A stretch of 64,000 bases of DNA from MED-G105 sp039814575 (GCA_039814575.1 JBCCAY010000005.1:124001-188000); one strand, 5' to 3'; counted from the stretch's first letter, positions 44,162 to 53,533 are shown. Notes: generated by a model from the sequence alone, not told the origin. A program made the numbers and translations.

Positions 44162-45385
44162 TTAAGCCTCGCTGACAGCCGCGACGACACCGTCGGAAAC
44201 TAACGCTTCGATGTCCGCGTCGGCATAACCAAGATCAGCGAGGACGCTGCGGGAATGTTCGCCTAGGATCGGCGCGCCGCGGTCAAATTCAGATGGCGTC
44301 TCAGAGAAGCGGATCGGCAGCCCGAGGGTTTTCACCTCGCCAAGGGCGCCGTGACGCACCGAACGCACCATGCCGCGCGCTTTGATCTGCTCGTCTTCAA
44401 GCATTTCCTTGACGTTATAGATCGGCCCCGTCGGCACGTTCGCGCCTTCCAAGGCTTCAATCCAATGGGCCTTCGGCTTTTTGATGAAAATCGCCGACAA
44501 GGTCTCAACGAGGACGTCGAGGTTCGCCACCCTTTGCGGATTCTCAGTAAACCGCGGATCGTCCGTGAGGTGCGGCGCGTCGATGGCTTTCACAAGGCGC
44601 AGCCAGTTCGCTTGGTTGGCGGCGCCGACCATGAACCATCCATCACTCGCCTCAAAGCCTTGATAGGGCGCGTCGAGCGGGTGCGCCGTGCCCATGGGCT
44701 TGGCGATCGATCCGTCAGCAAGGTAACTCGCCGCCGGCCACGTCATGAACGAGGCGGCCGCCTCAAGCAAGGAGGTGTCGACGCGCTGACCGAGGCCTGT
44801 GTTTTGGCGATTAATATACGCAGCGAGAATGCCCATCACCGCATAGAGACCCGCGCCAATATCCGCGACCGGCACGCCGGCTTTTACCGGCGGACGGCCT
44901 TCAGCTTCGCCCGTCACGCTCATAACGCCGCCCATGGCCTGGGCGACGACGTCATAGCCACCCTTATCCGAGTAAGGACCGGTGCGGCCATAGCCGGAAA
45001 TCTCGCAGAAGATGAGGCCCGGATTGATCTTTTTCAGGTCTTCATAGCCAAGGCCCAAACGATCGAGCGCGCCTTTGCGGAAATTCTCAATCGTAATATC
45101 CGTCGTCTTAATGAGATCACGGACGATTTGCTTGCCCCGCTCCTCTTTAAGATTGACGGCGATGCCGCGCTTATTGCGGTTCAGCATCAAAAAGCCAGCC
45201 GCTTCTTCGCCCTGCCATGGCGGCGCCATACGCCGGCAGTCTTCGCCGTCGAGACGCTCCAGCTTGATGACGTCCGCGCCCATATCGGCGAGCGTGCGCC
45301 CGCAGGTCGGGCCGGCCATCACATGGGCGAGTTCGAGAACTTTAACGCCCGCAAGCGGGCCGTTTTGAACAAATCCGTCTGTCAT
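44162..45385 (-). CDS. CaiB/BaiF (class III) CoA-transferase
   Basis: 407 residues. GVKVLELAHVMAGPTCGRTLADMGADVIKLE opens the family fold. The catalytic Asp is D175 (VPVADIGAGLYAVMGIL). Other motifs: NRNKRGIAVNLK, IENFRKGALDRLGLGYE and a C-terminal GLPIRFSETP. It swaps CoA between acids, here presumably activating the acid imported by the Tct genes. It follows the crotonase by 5 bases. Succinyl-CoA is a common donor in the family; the true substrates are unknown. Confidence 0.93.
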   Translation of the reverse strand: MTDGFVQNGPLAGVKVLELAHVMAGPTCGRTLADMGADVIKLERLDGEDCRRMAPPWQGEEAAGFLMLNRNKRGIAVNLKEERGKQIVRDLIKTTDITIENFRKGALDRLGLGYEDLKKINPGLIFCEISGYGRTGPYSDKGGYDVVAQAMGGVMSVTGEAEGRPPVKAGVPVADIGAGLYAVMGILAAYINRQNTGLGQRVDTSLLEAAASFMTWPAASYLADGSIAKPMGTAHPLDAPYQGFEASDGWFMVGAANQANWLRLVKAIDAPHLTDDPRFTENPQRVANLDVLVETLSAIFIKKPKAHWIEALEGANVPTGPIYNVKEMLEDEQIKARGMVRSVRHGALGEVKTLGLPIRFSETPSEFDRGAPILGEHSRSVLADLGYADADIEALVSDGVVAAVSEA

Positions 45386-45390
45386 AGCGC

Positions 45391-46176
45391 TTATTTCCCA
45401 ACGAATTTCGGCTTCGTCTTCGACAAGAACGAACGATAGCCGATTTTGTAGTCTTCGGTTTCAAAGGCGAGATAGTGCTCGTCATGGTCTTCCTCCGTCA
45501 GCGGACGGGGGTCTTCGAGGCGGTTGAAAAACTTTTTGTGCCAACGATTGACGAGCGGCGGCCCTGCGGCAATGCGCGCCGCGGCGGCGTTCACTTCAGG
45601 CTCTAACCCGTCACGCGACGTGATGCGGGTCACGAGACCGCGTTCCTTCGCCTCTTCGGCGCCGACAATGCGCCCTTCCACCAAAAACTCAAACAAGGTG
45701 CGGCGATCGGTCGTGCGCCAGATAGGCAGCATTTCTTCGTACGCCATCGTTAGGCCGAGCCGATTAAGGGGTGCGCCAAAACGGCTGTCGTCGGAGCAAA
45801 TCCGTAAATCGCACATCATGGCGATCTCTAGGCCGCCGCCAACGCAGGCGCCTTTAATCTGCCCGACGATCGGATGCAGACACGCCAGCATGGCGTTCCG
45901 CCCACGGTTCATATTCTCCGACAGGCGGCGCGCGTCTTCGGCGTTCGAGCGGTATTTCTCGAACTCCCCGATATCGTTGCCGGGACAAAACCCGCGATCG
46001 CCGCCGCCCTTCACAACGATGCAACGGACGCTGTCATCTTTGTTCAGCGCCTCCCAAGCGTCGCCCATTTGCACCCACATATCCCACGTCATCGCGTTCA
46101 GTTTTGTGGGATTGTTCAATGTGATGGTGACGATCTGATCGTCGTCCCGTTCGACGTCGATGCGTCCGGTTGACAT
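45391..46176 (-). CDS. Crotonase (enoyl-CoA hydratase/isomerase) family protein
   Basis: 261 residues. The oxyanion-hole loop (ACVGGGLEIAM, E117) and FCPGNDIGEF are present. The second Glu of hydratases, normally in P-E-x-x-LGL, is replaced: APLNRLGLT has Leu137. With only one of the two catalytic Glu it may be a hydrolase, isomerase or decarboxylase rather than a simple hydratase. The ATG at 46176 has CAGGAG 10 bases upstream; the longer frame to 46260 is rejected. It is divergent from the tct genes. Confidence 0.9.
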   Translation of the reverse strand: MSTGRIDVERDDDQIVTITLNNPTKLNAMTWDMWVQMGDAWEALNKDDSVRCIVVKGGGDRGFCPGNDIGEFEKYRSNAEDARRLSENMNRGRNAMLACLHPIVGQIKGACVGGGLEIAMMCDLRICSDDSRFGAPLNRLGLTMAYEEMLPIWRTTDRRTLFEFLVEGRIVGAEEAKERGLVTRITSRDGLEPEVNAAAARIAAGPPLVNRWHKKFFNRLEDPRPLTEEDHDEHYLAFETEDYKIGYRSFLSKTKPKFVGK

Positions 46177-46285
46177 GTCTATTATCTCCTGACTGTTCTT
46201 CAAAAAGCCTGCGCCGCCCAAAAACCGCCGAAAACCGCGAAAAACTAGAGGAAGCCGCAAGCAAAAAACACACTTTGGGTAGCTA

Positions 46286-46314
46286 TGTATACCGAAAAGC
46301 GTTTAGTGTATACC
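46286..46314. promoter_or_regulatory. Twin TGTATACC sites in the crotonase/tctC divergent promoter (likely GntR/FCD operators)
   Basis: TGTATACC occurs at 46286-46293 and 46307-46314, exactly 21 bases apart, two helical turns. Each centres on the palindrome GTATAC. FCD-type GntR regulators (FadR, VanR relatives) are known for operators centred on GTATAC or similar. The GntR/FCD gene at 49557 ends the tct operon. The sites would control both directions. Confidence 0.6.
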
Positions 46315-46329
46315 CAATCCGGAATTGAA

Positions 46330-47367
46330 ATGGGGGCTTTCTTGGCTGCCACACTTGACCTTATCAAAAAGCCGACGGCGCGGGGCGCGCCGCGCCCTTT
46401 ACGATGCGTCACCCTAAAGGCGTTCGCAGGTCTTTTAGCCGTCTTCGGCGCGGCATGTGGGTCGCCCGCTCCTAGCAATGAGCGCGCGACGGCGGACGCG
46501 CGCTGCAGCGCTATCGAAATATTGGTGGGCTTCGGCATTGGCGGCGGCACGGATCTTTTCTCCCGCACGCTCGCTGGGGCGCTGCGCAAAGATCTCGGCG
46601 CGCCCGTACAAGTCGTCAACATCACGGGCGGCAGCGGCGTCAGCGCCTTTAGAGAATTGATGAAACGCCCCGCCAATGGCTGCACCCTCCTGGCGCTGAC
46701 GTCTGACTATGTGGTGTTGCACACGCTGCAGCCGAAAGACGTTGACTTAAACCGCTTAGCGCCGCTCGCGAGGGCGCACACCGAATTGGGTCTCTTAAGC
46801 GGACGCGCCGACGGGCCCGCATCTTGGGACGCGCTAGTGGCTTTAGCGAAAGCCGAAGACCGGCGGCTTCTCATCGGCGGTGTTGGGGCGCGGTCGTTCG
46901 ATCGCGCCGCCGTCGACATCACCTTAGCCGATGCCGGCATTGCATATCGGTACATTCCTTATAGCGGCGCCAAAGCGATGCAGACGGACCTCTTCGGGGG
47001 TCGGCTCGACGCCGTTTATGACGAATTCGGCGTCATGAAGCCCGTCTACGAAGCCGGCGCCGCGCGGCCCTTCATGGTTTTCAACGACGAACCAATCGCG
47101 CTCCTCCCCGACACCCCGACGGCGTCGGCCCTCGGATTAAACGTAGCGCCGTCGATATGGCGCGGCGTTGCAATGCATTGGGAAACGCCGGGCGCCGACA
47201 TCGACCGCCTCGCCCTCGCCATTGGCCGCGCCCTACAAAGCGACAGCTATAAGACCTATGAAGCGCAACGCCGCCTCGACCTGATGCAAGGCGGATTAAG
47301 CGCGGCTGATTTCACGACGGCGCTCGCCTCCGACCAACGCGAATTCGCCGCGGTGCTGATTAAATGA
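46330..47367 (+). CDS. tctC: TctC-like tripartite tricarboxylate transporter substrate-binding protein, predicted lipoprotein
   Basis: 345 residues from this start (an in-frame ATG at 46285 exists but overlaps the putative operator). The Bug/TctC fold is clear: IEILVGFGIGGGTDLFSRTLAGALRKDLG, VVNITGGSGVSAFRELM, LIGGVGARSFDRAAVDI and YSGAKAMQTDLFGGRLDA. A lipobox, VFGAAC (Cys43), is followed by a linker, whereas TctC proteins are normally soluble in the periplasm. It presents a carboxylate to the TctAB membrane part. Neither ATG has a strong ribosome site. Confidence 0.85.
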   Translation: MGAFLAATLDLIKKPTARGAPRPLRCVTLKAFAGLLAVFGAACGSPAPSNERATADARCSAIEILVGFGIGGGTDLFSRTLAGALRKDLGAPVQVVNITGGSGVSAFRELMKRPANGCTLLALTSDYVVLHTLQPKDVDLNRLAPLARAHTELGLLSGRADGPASWDALVALAKAEDRRLLIGGVGARSFDRAAVDITLADAGIAYRYIPYSGAKAMQTDLFGGRLDAVYDEFGVMKPVYEAGAARPFMVFNDEPIALLPDTPTASALGLNVAPSIWRGVAMHWETPGADIDRLALAIGRALQSDSYKTYEAQRRLDLMQGGLSAADFTTALASDQREFAAVLIK

Positions 47368-47395
47368 CGCGCACAAGACTTATAAGCGAGAAACC

Positions 47396-47905
47396 ATGAC
47401 CGCACGGTCTTCTTCTGACTTTCGCGACAGATGCCTCGGGTGGATAACGCTTCTCGGCGGCGTCGCAGGGCTTGTGTACGTCGCTACGGCGCAACGTTTT
47501 GACGCCTATCCCGAAGAGCTGACCTTCGTCTTTCCCGGAGCGCTCTTCCTCGCCCTTATTCCGGTTGGCGCTTTGCTAGCTTTCCGGCGTCAGGCCGGCG
47601 GCGCAGAAGCCAGCGCGGACACACTCAACGCCGACGCTGCGCCAAACGCCAGCGGGTTCGTTAAAGTCGCAGCGTTCACATGGGGCTACGCCGTTCTCAT
47701 CGCGCTGATCGGCTTTCCCCCGGCGACTTTTCTGTTCCAAGCGGCCGTCATCGGACTGGTCTTCAACCACCGCAAAGCCCTTTGGCTGGTTGGCGCCCCG
47801 CTCGCCCTGACGATCGCCTTTACGTTGTTCTTCGACGGCGCGCTGTCAGTGCCTTTGCCCCGCGGCGTCGGCGTTTTCTACAGTTTCAACGCCCTCTTTA
47901 TATAA
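47396..47905 (+). CDS. tctB: TctB-like small membrane subunit of a TTT transporter
   Basis: 169 residues with four membrane segments (about 15-31, 44-63, 88-107, 130-147), the usual TctB pattern. The sequence is poorly conserved in the family, so the call rests on size, topology and position between tctC (28-base gap) and tctA (17-base gap). The last helix is followed by the VGVFYSFNALFI end. Confidence 0.88.
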   Translation: MTARSSSDFRDRCLGWITLLGGVAGLVYVATAQRFDAYPEELTFVFPGALFLALIPVGALLAFRRQAGGAEASADTLNADAAPNASGFVKVAAFTWGYAVLIALIGFPPATFLFQAAVIGLVFNHRKALWLVGAPLALTIAFTLFFDGALSVPLPRGVGVFYSFNALFI

Positions 47906-47922
47906 CCACCGGCTCGCATTCG

Positions 47923-49422
47923 ATGTTCGACTTCACCGCCATCCTCATGAACCCCGCACTGCCAGTTTTGCTGGCGCTGATTACGGCCGGCGTCCTAACC
48001 GGCTTTGTGGTCGGCGCCATGCCAGGCTTCGACATTACGACGGGCGTCGCCCTCCTCCTACCACTGAGCTATCTCATGGGGCAGTCCGAGGCGCTCGCCT
48101 TTTTCACGGCGATGTACTGCGCCGGCGTCTTTGGCGGCTCGATCACCGCAATCCTTTTCCGCATTCCGGGCACGTCGGAATCGGTGATGAGCGCCGTGGA
48201 AGGACATCCCTTCACGGCCCGCGGCGAACCTGGCTTGGCGCTCGGCGTCGCCATCGTTTGCTCGGGCGTCGCCGGCGTCGCCGCGACGCTCGTTCTGATG
48301 ACGGTGTCCCCTTTGCTCGCCGCCTTCGCCCTAGCCTTCGCGCCGGGCGACTATGCAGCGCTCGGATTATTAGGATGCGCGGCCGTCGTCTCAGCGAGCG
48401 GCGATCACGCCGCCAAAGGCCTCATCGCCATTCTTCTCGGCTTATTTCTATCGACCGTCGGCCCCGATCAAATCAGCGGCGATTTTCGCTTTACCGTCGC
48501 GCCTGCGCTGCAAGACGGGATCGGGCTTATCCCCGCCATCATCGGTCTCTTCGCCGTCGCGGACGTTTTTTGGCGTATTCTAACAAACGATATTCCAAGC
48601 GTTGATCGCGCGGCGCTGTCCCAGAAATGGCGCTTTCCGACCATCGGCTATTATTTAAAGCTGACCGGAACCGTCATTCGCGCCTGGACGATCGGGCTTT
48701 TCACCGGCGTCTTACCCGGCGCCGGGGCCTCCAGCGCGGCGTTCATCGCCCACAGCGCCGAAGCGCGCTTTAGCCGCAACGCCGACAAATTCGGATCTGG
48801 CGCGCCGGAAGCGCTCGCGGCGCCGGAGACAGCGAAAAACGCCGCCGCCGTCGGCTCTCTCATCCCGCTTCTCGCGCTCGGCATCCCTGGCAGCGGCACC
48901 GCGGCCGTCATTCTGGGCGCGTTCGAGATTCACAATCTGCAAGCCGGCCCCCTATTGTTCGCGCAAGAACCGGAACTGGTGCAAACCATATTCTTCGCCG
49001 CGATCATCGCGAACATCGCTTTCGTTCTGGCGAGCTTCGTCCTTATGCGCCCCATCGCCATGATGACGAGCCTGCCCTACCCGATCCTCGCAACGGGGAT
49101 TTTAACGCTCGCCATCACGGGCGGGATCGCCACCGGCGGACTTTCCGGCGCCTATATTATGCTCGGCTTCGCCATGCTCGGCGTGGCGCTCAAATTCCTC
49201 GACATTCCAGCCGCGCCCGTCGTTTTGGGAATCGTCCTTGGACCAATCATCGAAGTGTATTTCCGGCGCGGCCTTCTCATGACGGACGGCGATGTCGGCG
49301 CCGTTTTCGCGTCGCCAATGTCGATTGGCCTCTTAAGCGTCGCAGCCCTCTTTCTCGCGCTGCCGGTTATTTCCCCTCTCCTCGCAAAGGGAACCAAGCC
49401 GATGCCGAAAGCCGAGAAATAA
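47923..49422 (+). CDS. tctA: TctA-like large membrane subunit of a TTT transporter
   Basis: 499 residues, about 12 membrane helices. Both TctA signatures appear: GFVVGAMPGFDITTGVALLLPLSYLM, SITAILFRIPGTSESV and the second-half ITGVLPG-like TGVLPGAGASSAAFIAH, plus LLALGIPGSGTAAVILGAF. It carries the substrate with cation symport across the inner membrane. The ATG at 47923 is correct by alignment; the frame open upstream to 47680 overlaps tctB. Confidence 0.94.
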   Translation: MFDFTAILMNPALPVLLALITAGVLTGFVVGAMPGFDITTGVALLLPLSYLMGQSEALAFFTAMYCAGVFGGSITAILFRIPGTSESVMSAVEGHPFTARGEPGLALGVAIVCSGVAGVAATLVLMTVSPLLAAFALAFAPGDYAALGLLGCAAVVSASGDHAAKGLIAILLGLFLSTVGPDQISGDFRFTVAPALQDGIGLIPAIIGLFAVADVFWRILTNDIPSVDRAALSQKWRFPTIGYYLKLTGTVIRAWTIGLFTGVLPGAGASSAAFIAHSAEARFSRNADKFGSGAPEALAAPETAKNAAAVGSLIPLLALGIPGSGTAAVILGAFEIHNLQAGPLLFAQEPELVQTIFFAAIIANIAFVLASFVLMRPIAMMTSLPYPILATGILTLAITGGIATGGLSGAYIMLGFAMLGVALKFLDIPAAPVVLGIVLGPIIEVYFRRGLLMTDGDVGAVFASPMSIGLLSVAALFLALPVISPLLAKGTKPMPKAEK

Positions 49423-49520
49423 CGCGCTTCGTCGCCCGGCGGGCCGCTGGAGCTGGCCGCCCCTCAAGTTTTAGCTAAAAAGAGCCCCCAAATAGATGGG
49501 AGGACAGACGGCGGAAAGTT

Positions 49521-49532
49521 GGATTATAATCC
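49521..49532 (+). promoter_or_regulatory. Palindrome GGATTATAATCC upstream of the GntR gene
   Basis: A perfect 12-base palindrome containing TATAAT lies 24 bases before the GTG start of the regulator gene. It may be its own -10 region with an operator laid over it, giving independent autoregulation. It does not resemble the GTATAC sites. A matching -35 is not obvious. Confidence 0.35.
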
Positions 49533-49556
49533 CGTTCAAACAAAAGGTTAACGAAC

Positions 49557-50306
49557 GTGCCGAATCCGACAAAACGCCGCGCAGCGCGCGCTCCAGCCCA
49601 TCTCGCCCAGGCAGCGGCGTCGCCCTTGAGCGACACTGGCGCTCCAAAGACCAGAGCGCGCGCCATTGAAGACGCTCTCGAACATCAGATAATTTCCGGC
49701 GCGTTGCCGCCGGGGGCGCGCCTTAACGAAATCGACCTCGCGGAGAAATTCAGCGCCTCGCGGACGCCTGTCCGTGAAGCGCTGCAACGCCTTGCGTCAA
49801 AATCGCTCGTGACAATTGAATCCGGTCGCGGCGCATTTGTCGCGAAACCGGATGTGACGGCGCTTTTACAGATGTTTGAGGCCCTTTCCGAACTCGAGGG
49901 CGTGTGCGCGCGGCTCTGCGCACGGCGCATCACGTCCAAAGAGTTCAAAGAAATGGAACGCGTCCACGAAGGATATGCGGACGAAGCGAACTCCGACGAT
50001 ATCGTCGCCTATTACGACAAAAGCGTCGTCTTCCACGAGCTGGTGACGCACTATGCGAAGAACCAAGTGCTCGAGAAAATGTCGGCGGATCTCAACTTGA
50101 AGCTCGCCCCCTACCGCATCCAAACACTGGAGCACCCAAAGCGCATCGAAAAATCGATCGCCGAGCACACGCTTGTCTTAGATGCGATCAGACGCAATGA
50201 CGAAAACGATGCGGAACAATTCATGCGCGCGCACACCGGCCTTGTGACCGACAATGCGATGCGGCTCATCCGTCTGCTCGATCAAAAGGCGGAACCGCCA
50301 AGCTGA
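49557..50306 (+). CDS. GntR family regulator with FCD domain
   Basis: 249 residues. The winged helix (about 32-98) contains IEDALEHQIISGALPPGARLNEIDLAEKF, SRTPVREALQRLASKSLVTI and GRGAFVA. The all-helical FCD domain follows, with metal/ligand residues typical of the family (FHELVTHYAKN, AEHTLVLDAIRRND). It starts at GTG after AAAGG. It lies 134 bases after tctA. It probably senses the transported acid or its CoA ester and controls the divergent operons. Confidence 0.92.
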   Translation: MPNPTKRRAARAPAHLAQAAASPLSDTGAPKTRARAIEDALEHQIISGALPPGARLNEIDLAEKFSASRTPVREALQRLASKSLVTIESGRGAFVAKPDVTALLQMFEALSELEGVCARLCARRITSKEFKEMERVHEGYADEANSDDIVAYYDKSVVFHELVTHYAKNQVLEKMSADLNLKLAPYRIQTLEHPKRIEKSIAEHTLVLDAIRRNDENDAEQFMRAHTGLVTDNAMRLIRLLDQKAEPPS

Positions 50307-50316
50307 CACTAAAGCC

Positions 50317-52572
50317 TTAAGCGGCGTCTTTGCGGACCCAGCGCTGAATGGCGGCGTCGACTTCTGATTGCGTCACGGGCTTCGGAAGATAGTCGTCCAC
50401 CCCGTCGCTTTCGAAGCGTTCGCGATCCCCCGTCATTGCGTGCGCCGTTATCGCAATAATCGGCGTGTACGGTGTTTTCGTCACCAACTCATGAGCGCGA
50501 ATCGCCTTCGTCGCCTCCATGCCGTCCATCTCCGGCATCGACATATCCATGAGGATGATATCGTACTGTTGCTCGCGCGCTTTATTGTAGGCGATGCGGC
50601 CATTCTCCGCGAAATCAACGTGATAGGCAGCCCCATCAATCATGTTTTCCAGCACGAGCCGGTTCACGACATTGTCTTCGGCCACCAAAATACGCGCTCG
50701 GGACGTTGATACGTTCGAAGAGGCTGCAGTCGTCTCGCGATCCTTTTTAAGGTCGGCATCCTTTTGATCCTTTGAGACGTCGACCAGTTTGTGCGGCGCT
50801 AAGGCGCGCGCGACAGCCTGCGATAGGTGGCAGGTTCGAACCGGTTTCGTCAGAAATTCTTCGACCGCCAACGCCCGCAAACTTTTCGACAGTTCATCGC
50901 GATCAACGGAGGATACAATTACGACTTTCAAGGCGTTCGCATCATAATCCCGGCGCAGTCGGCGGACGAGTTCAAGGCCGTCCACATCCGGCATTTTTAA
51001 GTCGATGACCGCCAGATCAAAGCCGCGTCCCTCCGCGGTCGCTGCGCGACACGCTTCTACGGCCTCTTTACCGGATGCGACCGTACGGGTGACGGCGCCG
51101 AGCGCAACAAGCCGTTCCCCAAAGATTTCCCGGTTTATTTCCACATCATCAACGATCAATACGGATTTTCCCGCAACCGAAAGATCGTCACCGCCATCGG
51201 GCACGGCGTGTTCAGCATTATTGTTTTCCAGCCCCGTACTCTCGCCGAGCGGCATCTTCAACGAAATAGAAAACACCGAACCAACGCCGATCGTCGACTG
51301 CAAGGTGATGTCGCCGCCCATCGCCAATGCGAGACGGCGACAGATCGACAAACCAAGCCCGGTGCCGCCAAACGATCGCGTGGTCGATGTCTCGGCTTGG
51401 GCGAAGTCTTCAAAAACCAGGCCTTGTTTGTCTTCCGCAATACCGATCCCCGTGTCCGTCACGTCGACCTTAATCGCGGCCTCGCCATCTGAAACGGCGC
51501 CGGAAACATCAATTAAGACGCGGCCCTCATGGGTGAATTTAACGGCATTGCCGACAATGTTCGTGAGAATCTGCCGGAGCCGACCGACATCGCCGATGAG
51601 ATTATTCGGCGTTCCGGGCCGGATGCGGATCATCAGTTCCAGGCCTTTCGCACGCGCCGTTACGCCGAGTAAATCTCCAACGTCCTCCACCGCTTCCTCT
51701 AAATTGAAGCGCACAGGATCGAGCTCAAGCTTCCCGGATTCGATCTTAGAAAAGTCGAGAATGTCATTGATGATCTTCAACAAGGCCGATCCCGACGAAT
51801 AAATGGTGTCAGTGAATTGCGCTTGCTTGTTGGTCAACTCCGTGCGGCGCAAAAGCTCCGCCATGCCGAGCACGCCATTCATCGGCGTTCTGATTTCGTG
51901 GCTCATGTTTGCTAGAAACGCCGACTTCGCTACATTCGCCGCCTCAGCCGCGGCTTGTCCGTCACGCGCGCGTTTTTCAGAGGCGCGGAATTGCGCTGTG
52001 AGAAACTGCGTCGCCTTAAGAACAGATGCGAGGTGCCCTATATAAAGGGTCACGGTAAGAATCGTCAAAATAGCCGCCGTCCGCGCGACGCCCTGCTCGA
52101 AAATTATCGTATGCGCCGGCATACCATACAAATACACCGTATGCGGGATAATAGCGGCAAAAAATGTCGTACGCTCATGGTACATATGCATGGTCGCATG
52201 CAGCAGCGCGCCCGACGCCCACAGCACGCAAATCGGCCGATACGCCTCTTCGCCGTAGAACCATAATAACGGCGCCAACGCCGTGAAGGCGATGGACGCG
52301 ATAAAAGTGCCGAGCGCCGCATCGCGTATAGATTTCCGAACCGGCGTCTCAGGGTTCGCTCGGCGTGCGGACCGCCATAAAAAGAGATCGATAACTTGGC
52401 TAATGAGCACCAAAGCGCAATACGCCGCCGATACGGATGGCGATACGGCAACATAGAGGATAAGCCCGCCGACGCCGCCAATCGTTAGGCGCGTGCGTAA
52501 CTGGCGATGGCGCGACAACGCCGTCGTCTTTAAATGCTCGACGAAGGTCTCTTGATCAAACTCGTCGGACAA
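50317..52572 (-). CDS. Hybrid sensor histidine kinase with two receiver domains
   Basis: 751 residues from this start. Six membrane segments (about 28-180) are followed by a coiled coil and the DHp box SHEIRTPMNG (phospho-His225). The ATPase has N-box GNAVKF, DTGIGI and GGTGLGLSI. Two receiver domains follow, with Asp in LAVIDLKMPDVDG and ILMDMSMPEMDG. There is no Hpt domain, so a separate phosphotransfer protein is likely. The start is a TTG with GGGGAG 7 bases upstream; a TTG at 52608 is also open. Neither a cognate regulator nor a sensed signal is evident from neighbours. Confidence 0.93.
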   Translation of the reverse strand: MSDEFDQETFVEHLKTTALSRHRQLRTRLTIGGVGGLILYVAVSPSVSAAYCALVLISQVIDLFLWRSARRANPETPVRKSIRDAALGTFIASIAFTALAPLLWFYGEEAYRPICVLWASGALLHATMHMYHERTTFFAAIIPHTVYLYGMPAHTIIFEQGVARTAAILTILTVTLYIGHLASVLKATQFLTAQFRASEKRARDGQAAAEAANVAKSAFLANMSHEIRTPMNGVLGMAELLRRTELTNKQAQFTDTIYSSGSALLKIINDILDFSKIESGKLELDPVRFNLEEAVEDVGDLLGVTARAKGLELMIRIRPGTPNNLIGDVGRLRQILTNIVGNAVKFTHEGRVLIDVSGAVSDGEAAIKVDVTDTGIGIAEDKQGLVFEDFAQAETSTTRSFGGTGLGLSICRRLALAMGGDITLQSTIGVGSVFSISLKMPLGESTGLENNNAEHAVPDGGDDLSVAGKSVLIVDDVEINREIFGERLVALGAVTRTVASGKEAVEACRAATAEGRGFDLAVIDLKMPDVDGLELVRRLRRDYDANALKVVIVSSVDRDELSKSLRALAVEEFLTKPVRTCHLSQAVARALAPHKLVDVSKDQKDADLKKDRETTAASSNVSTSRARILVAEDNVVNRLVLENMIDGAAYHVDFAENGRIAYNKAREQQYDIILMDMSMPEMDGMEATKAIRAHELVTKTPYTPIIAITAHAMTGDRERFESDGVDDYLPKPVTQSEVDAAIQRWVRKDAA

Positions 52573-53457
52573 ACAAACTCTCCCCACCCGCAAACGAGTT
52601 GAAGACAATAATTCGATTGTCCTAATCGAGTTTTAACTCGTAAAAAAAGCCTTAAATATAGCCGCGTCGCAGCGTCTACGATAGGTCGTTCGCAATCATA
52701 TTCAGCAGCGCAGCGCCTCAATCTAAGGCCATTTAGCGGATTGGATGACGCTCCCCCACGCGTCGATCGGAGCCCGCACGCCAAGCCCCGCCATACCGCT
52801 GGGCGTCCTGCACCAAAAAAAATCCTACAAAACCGCAGCGGCCGGAGTTTAGACATACGAGGCTGTCGCCTTCGACCAGTCATCGGGGCCGAATCAGAAA
52901 ACAGGTCACCGTAACGATATCCGCCGTCGCGCGCCGCGTTGCGAGCAACGACAAAGCCCCCCACCGTCCGCCAACGCATTGCACAGTTGGAAGGTTTGAA
53001 CGTACCGTTTTGGATCGCCCGAGCGATGGCTTGTGGAAAGCGAGCGGTGTCAGATTCTTTGGTTTCGAGCGCCGCGCGCTAGCTGCCCTATGTTATCCCC
53101 CCTAACCCGTCAAACACCCCGGACACAAACGTCGCGTCGAAAGCCCCACCTAGAATTCGCATTTAAATACAGCAACTTAATCGAGGGGAAACGCCTCCAC
53201 ATCAATGTCCACGCTTACTTTGCGGGACTCTTCCCAGCCGACAATAAAGGACGAGCGTTCGCTCCGTCCCGCGTAAGCGTCCTGTCATACATTGATGTTG
53301 GCTTAAGGTTTGCGAGGTAGACACCATAAGACCAAGCGGCGGCGCCGCGGCGGGACGGATAAAGCCATTTTAGGTTCGACGCGCAAAGAAAGGCGCGCTC
53401 GCATTTTTTGGCTAGATTCACCTCCGCGGCTTTGCTATAGCGCGGTCTTCAAGGCGT
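52573..53457. other. Gene-free stretch between the kinase gene and tRNA-Asn
   Basis: No open frame here looks like a gene; codon pattern and composition do not support the short frames on either strand. It holds a perfect palindrome CGAGTT-TT-AACTCG (52627-52640), about 55 bases upstream of the kinase start, which could be part of its promoter/operator. Low-GC patches and a poly-A tract (AAAAAAAATCC, about 52807) are the only other visible features. Confidence 0.45.
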
Positions 53458-53533
53458 TCCCCGATAGCTCAGTTGGTAGAGCAGCTGACTGTTAATCAGC
53501 GGGTCACTGGTTCGAGTCCAGTTCGGGGAGCCA
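53458..53533 (+). tRNA. tRNA-Asn (anticodon GTT)
   Basis: A complete cloverleaf: acceptor stem TCCCCGA/TCGGGGA, discriminator G and encoded CCA. The D-arm contains AGCTCAGTTGGTAGAGC. The anticodon stem GCTGA/TCAGC has loop CTGTTAA, anticodon GTT. The T-arm contains CTGGTTCGAGTCCAG. tRNA genes of this type are frequent integration sites; the region to the right is less gene-dense. Confidence 0.97.

Noticed and set aside
47680..47922. Upstream extension of the TctA frame
   Set aside because: It overlaps tctB in another frame and has no homology to TctA; the family start is at 47923.
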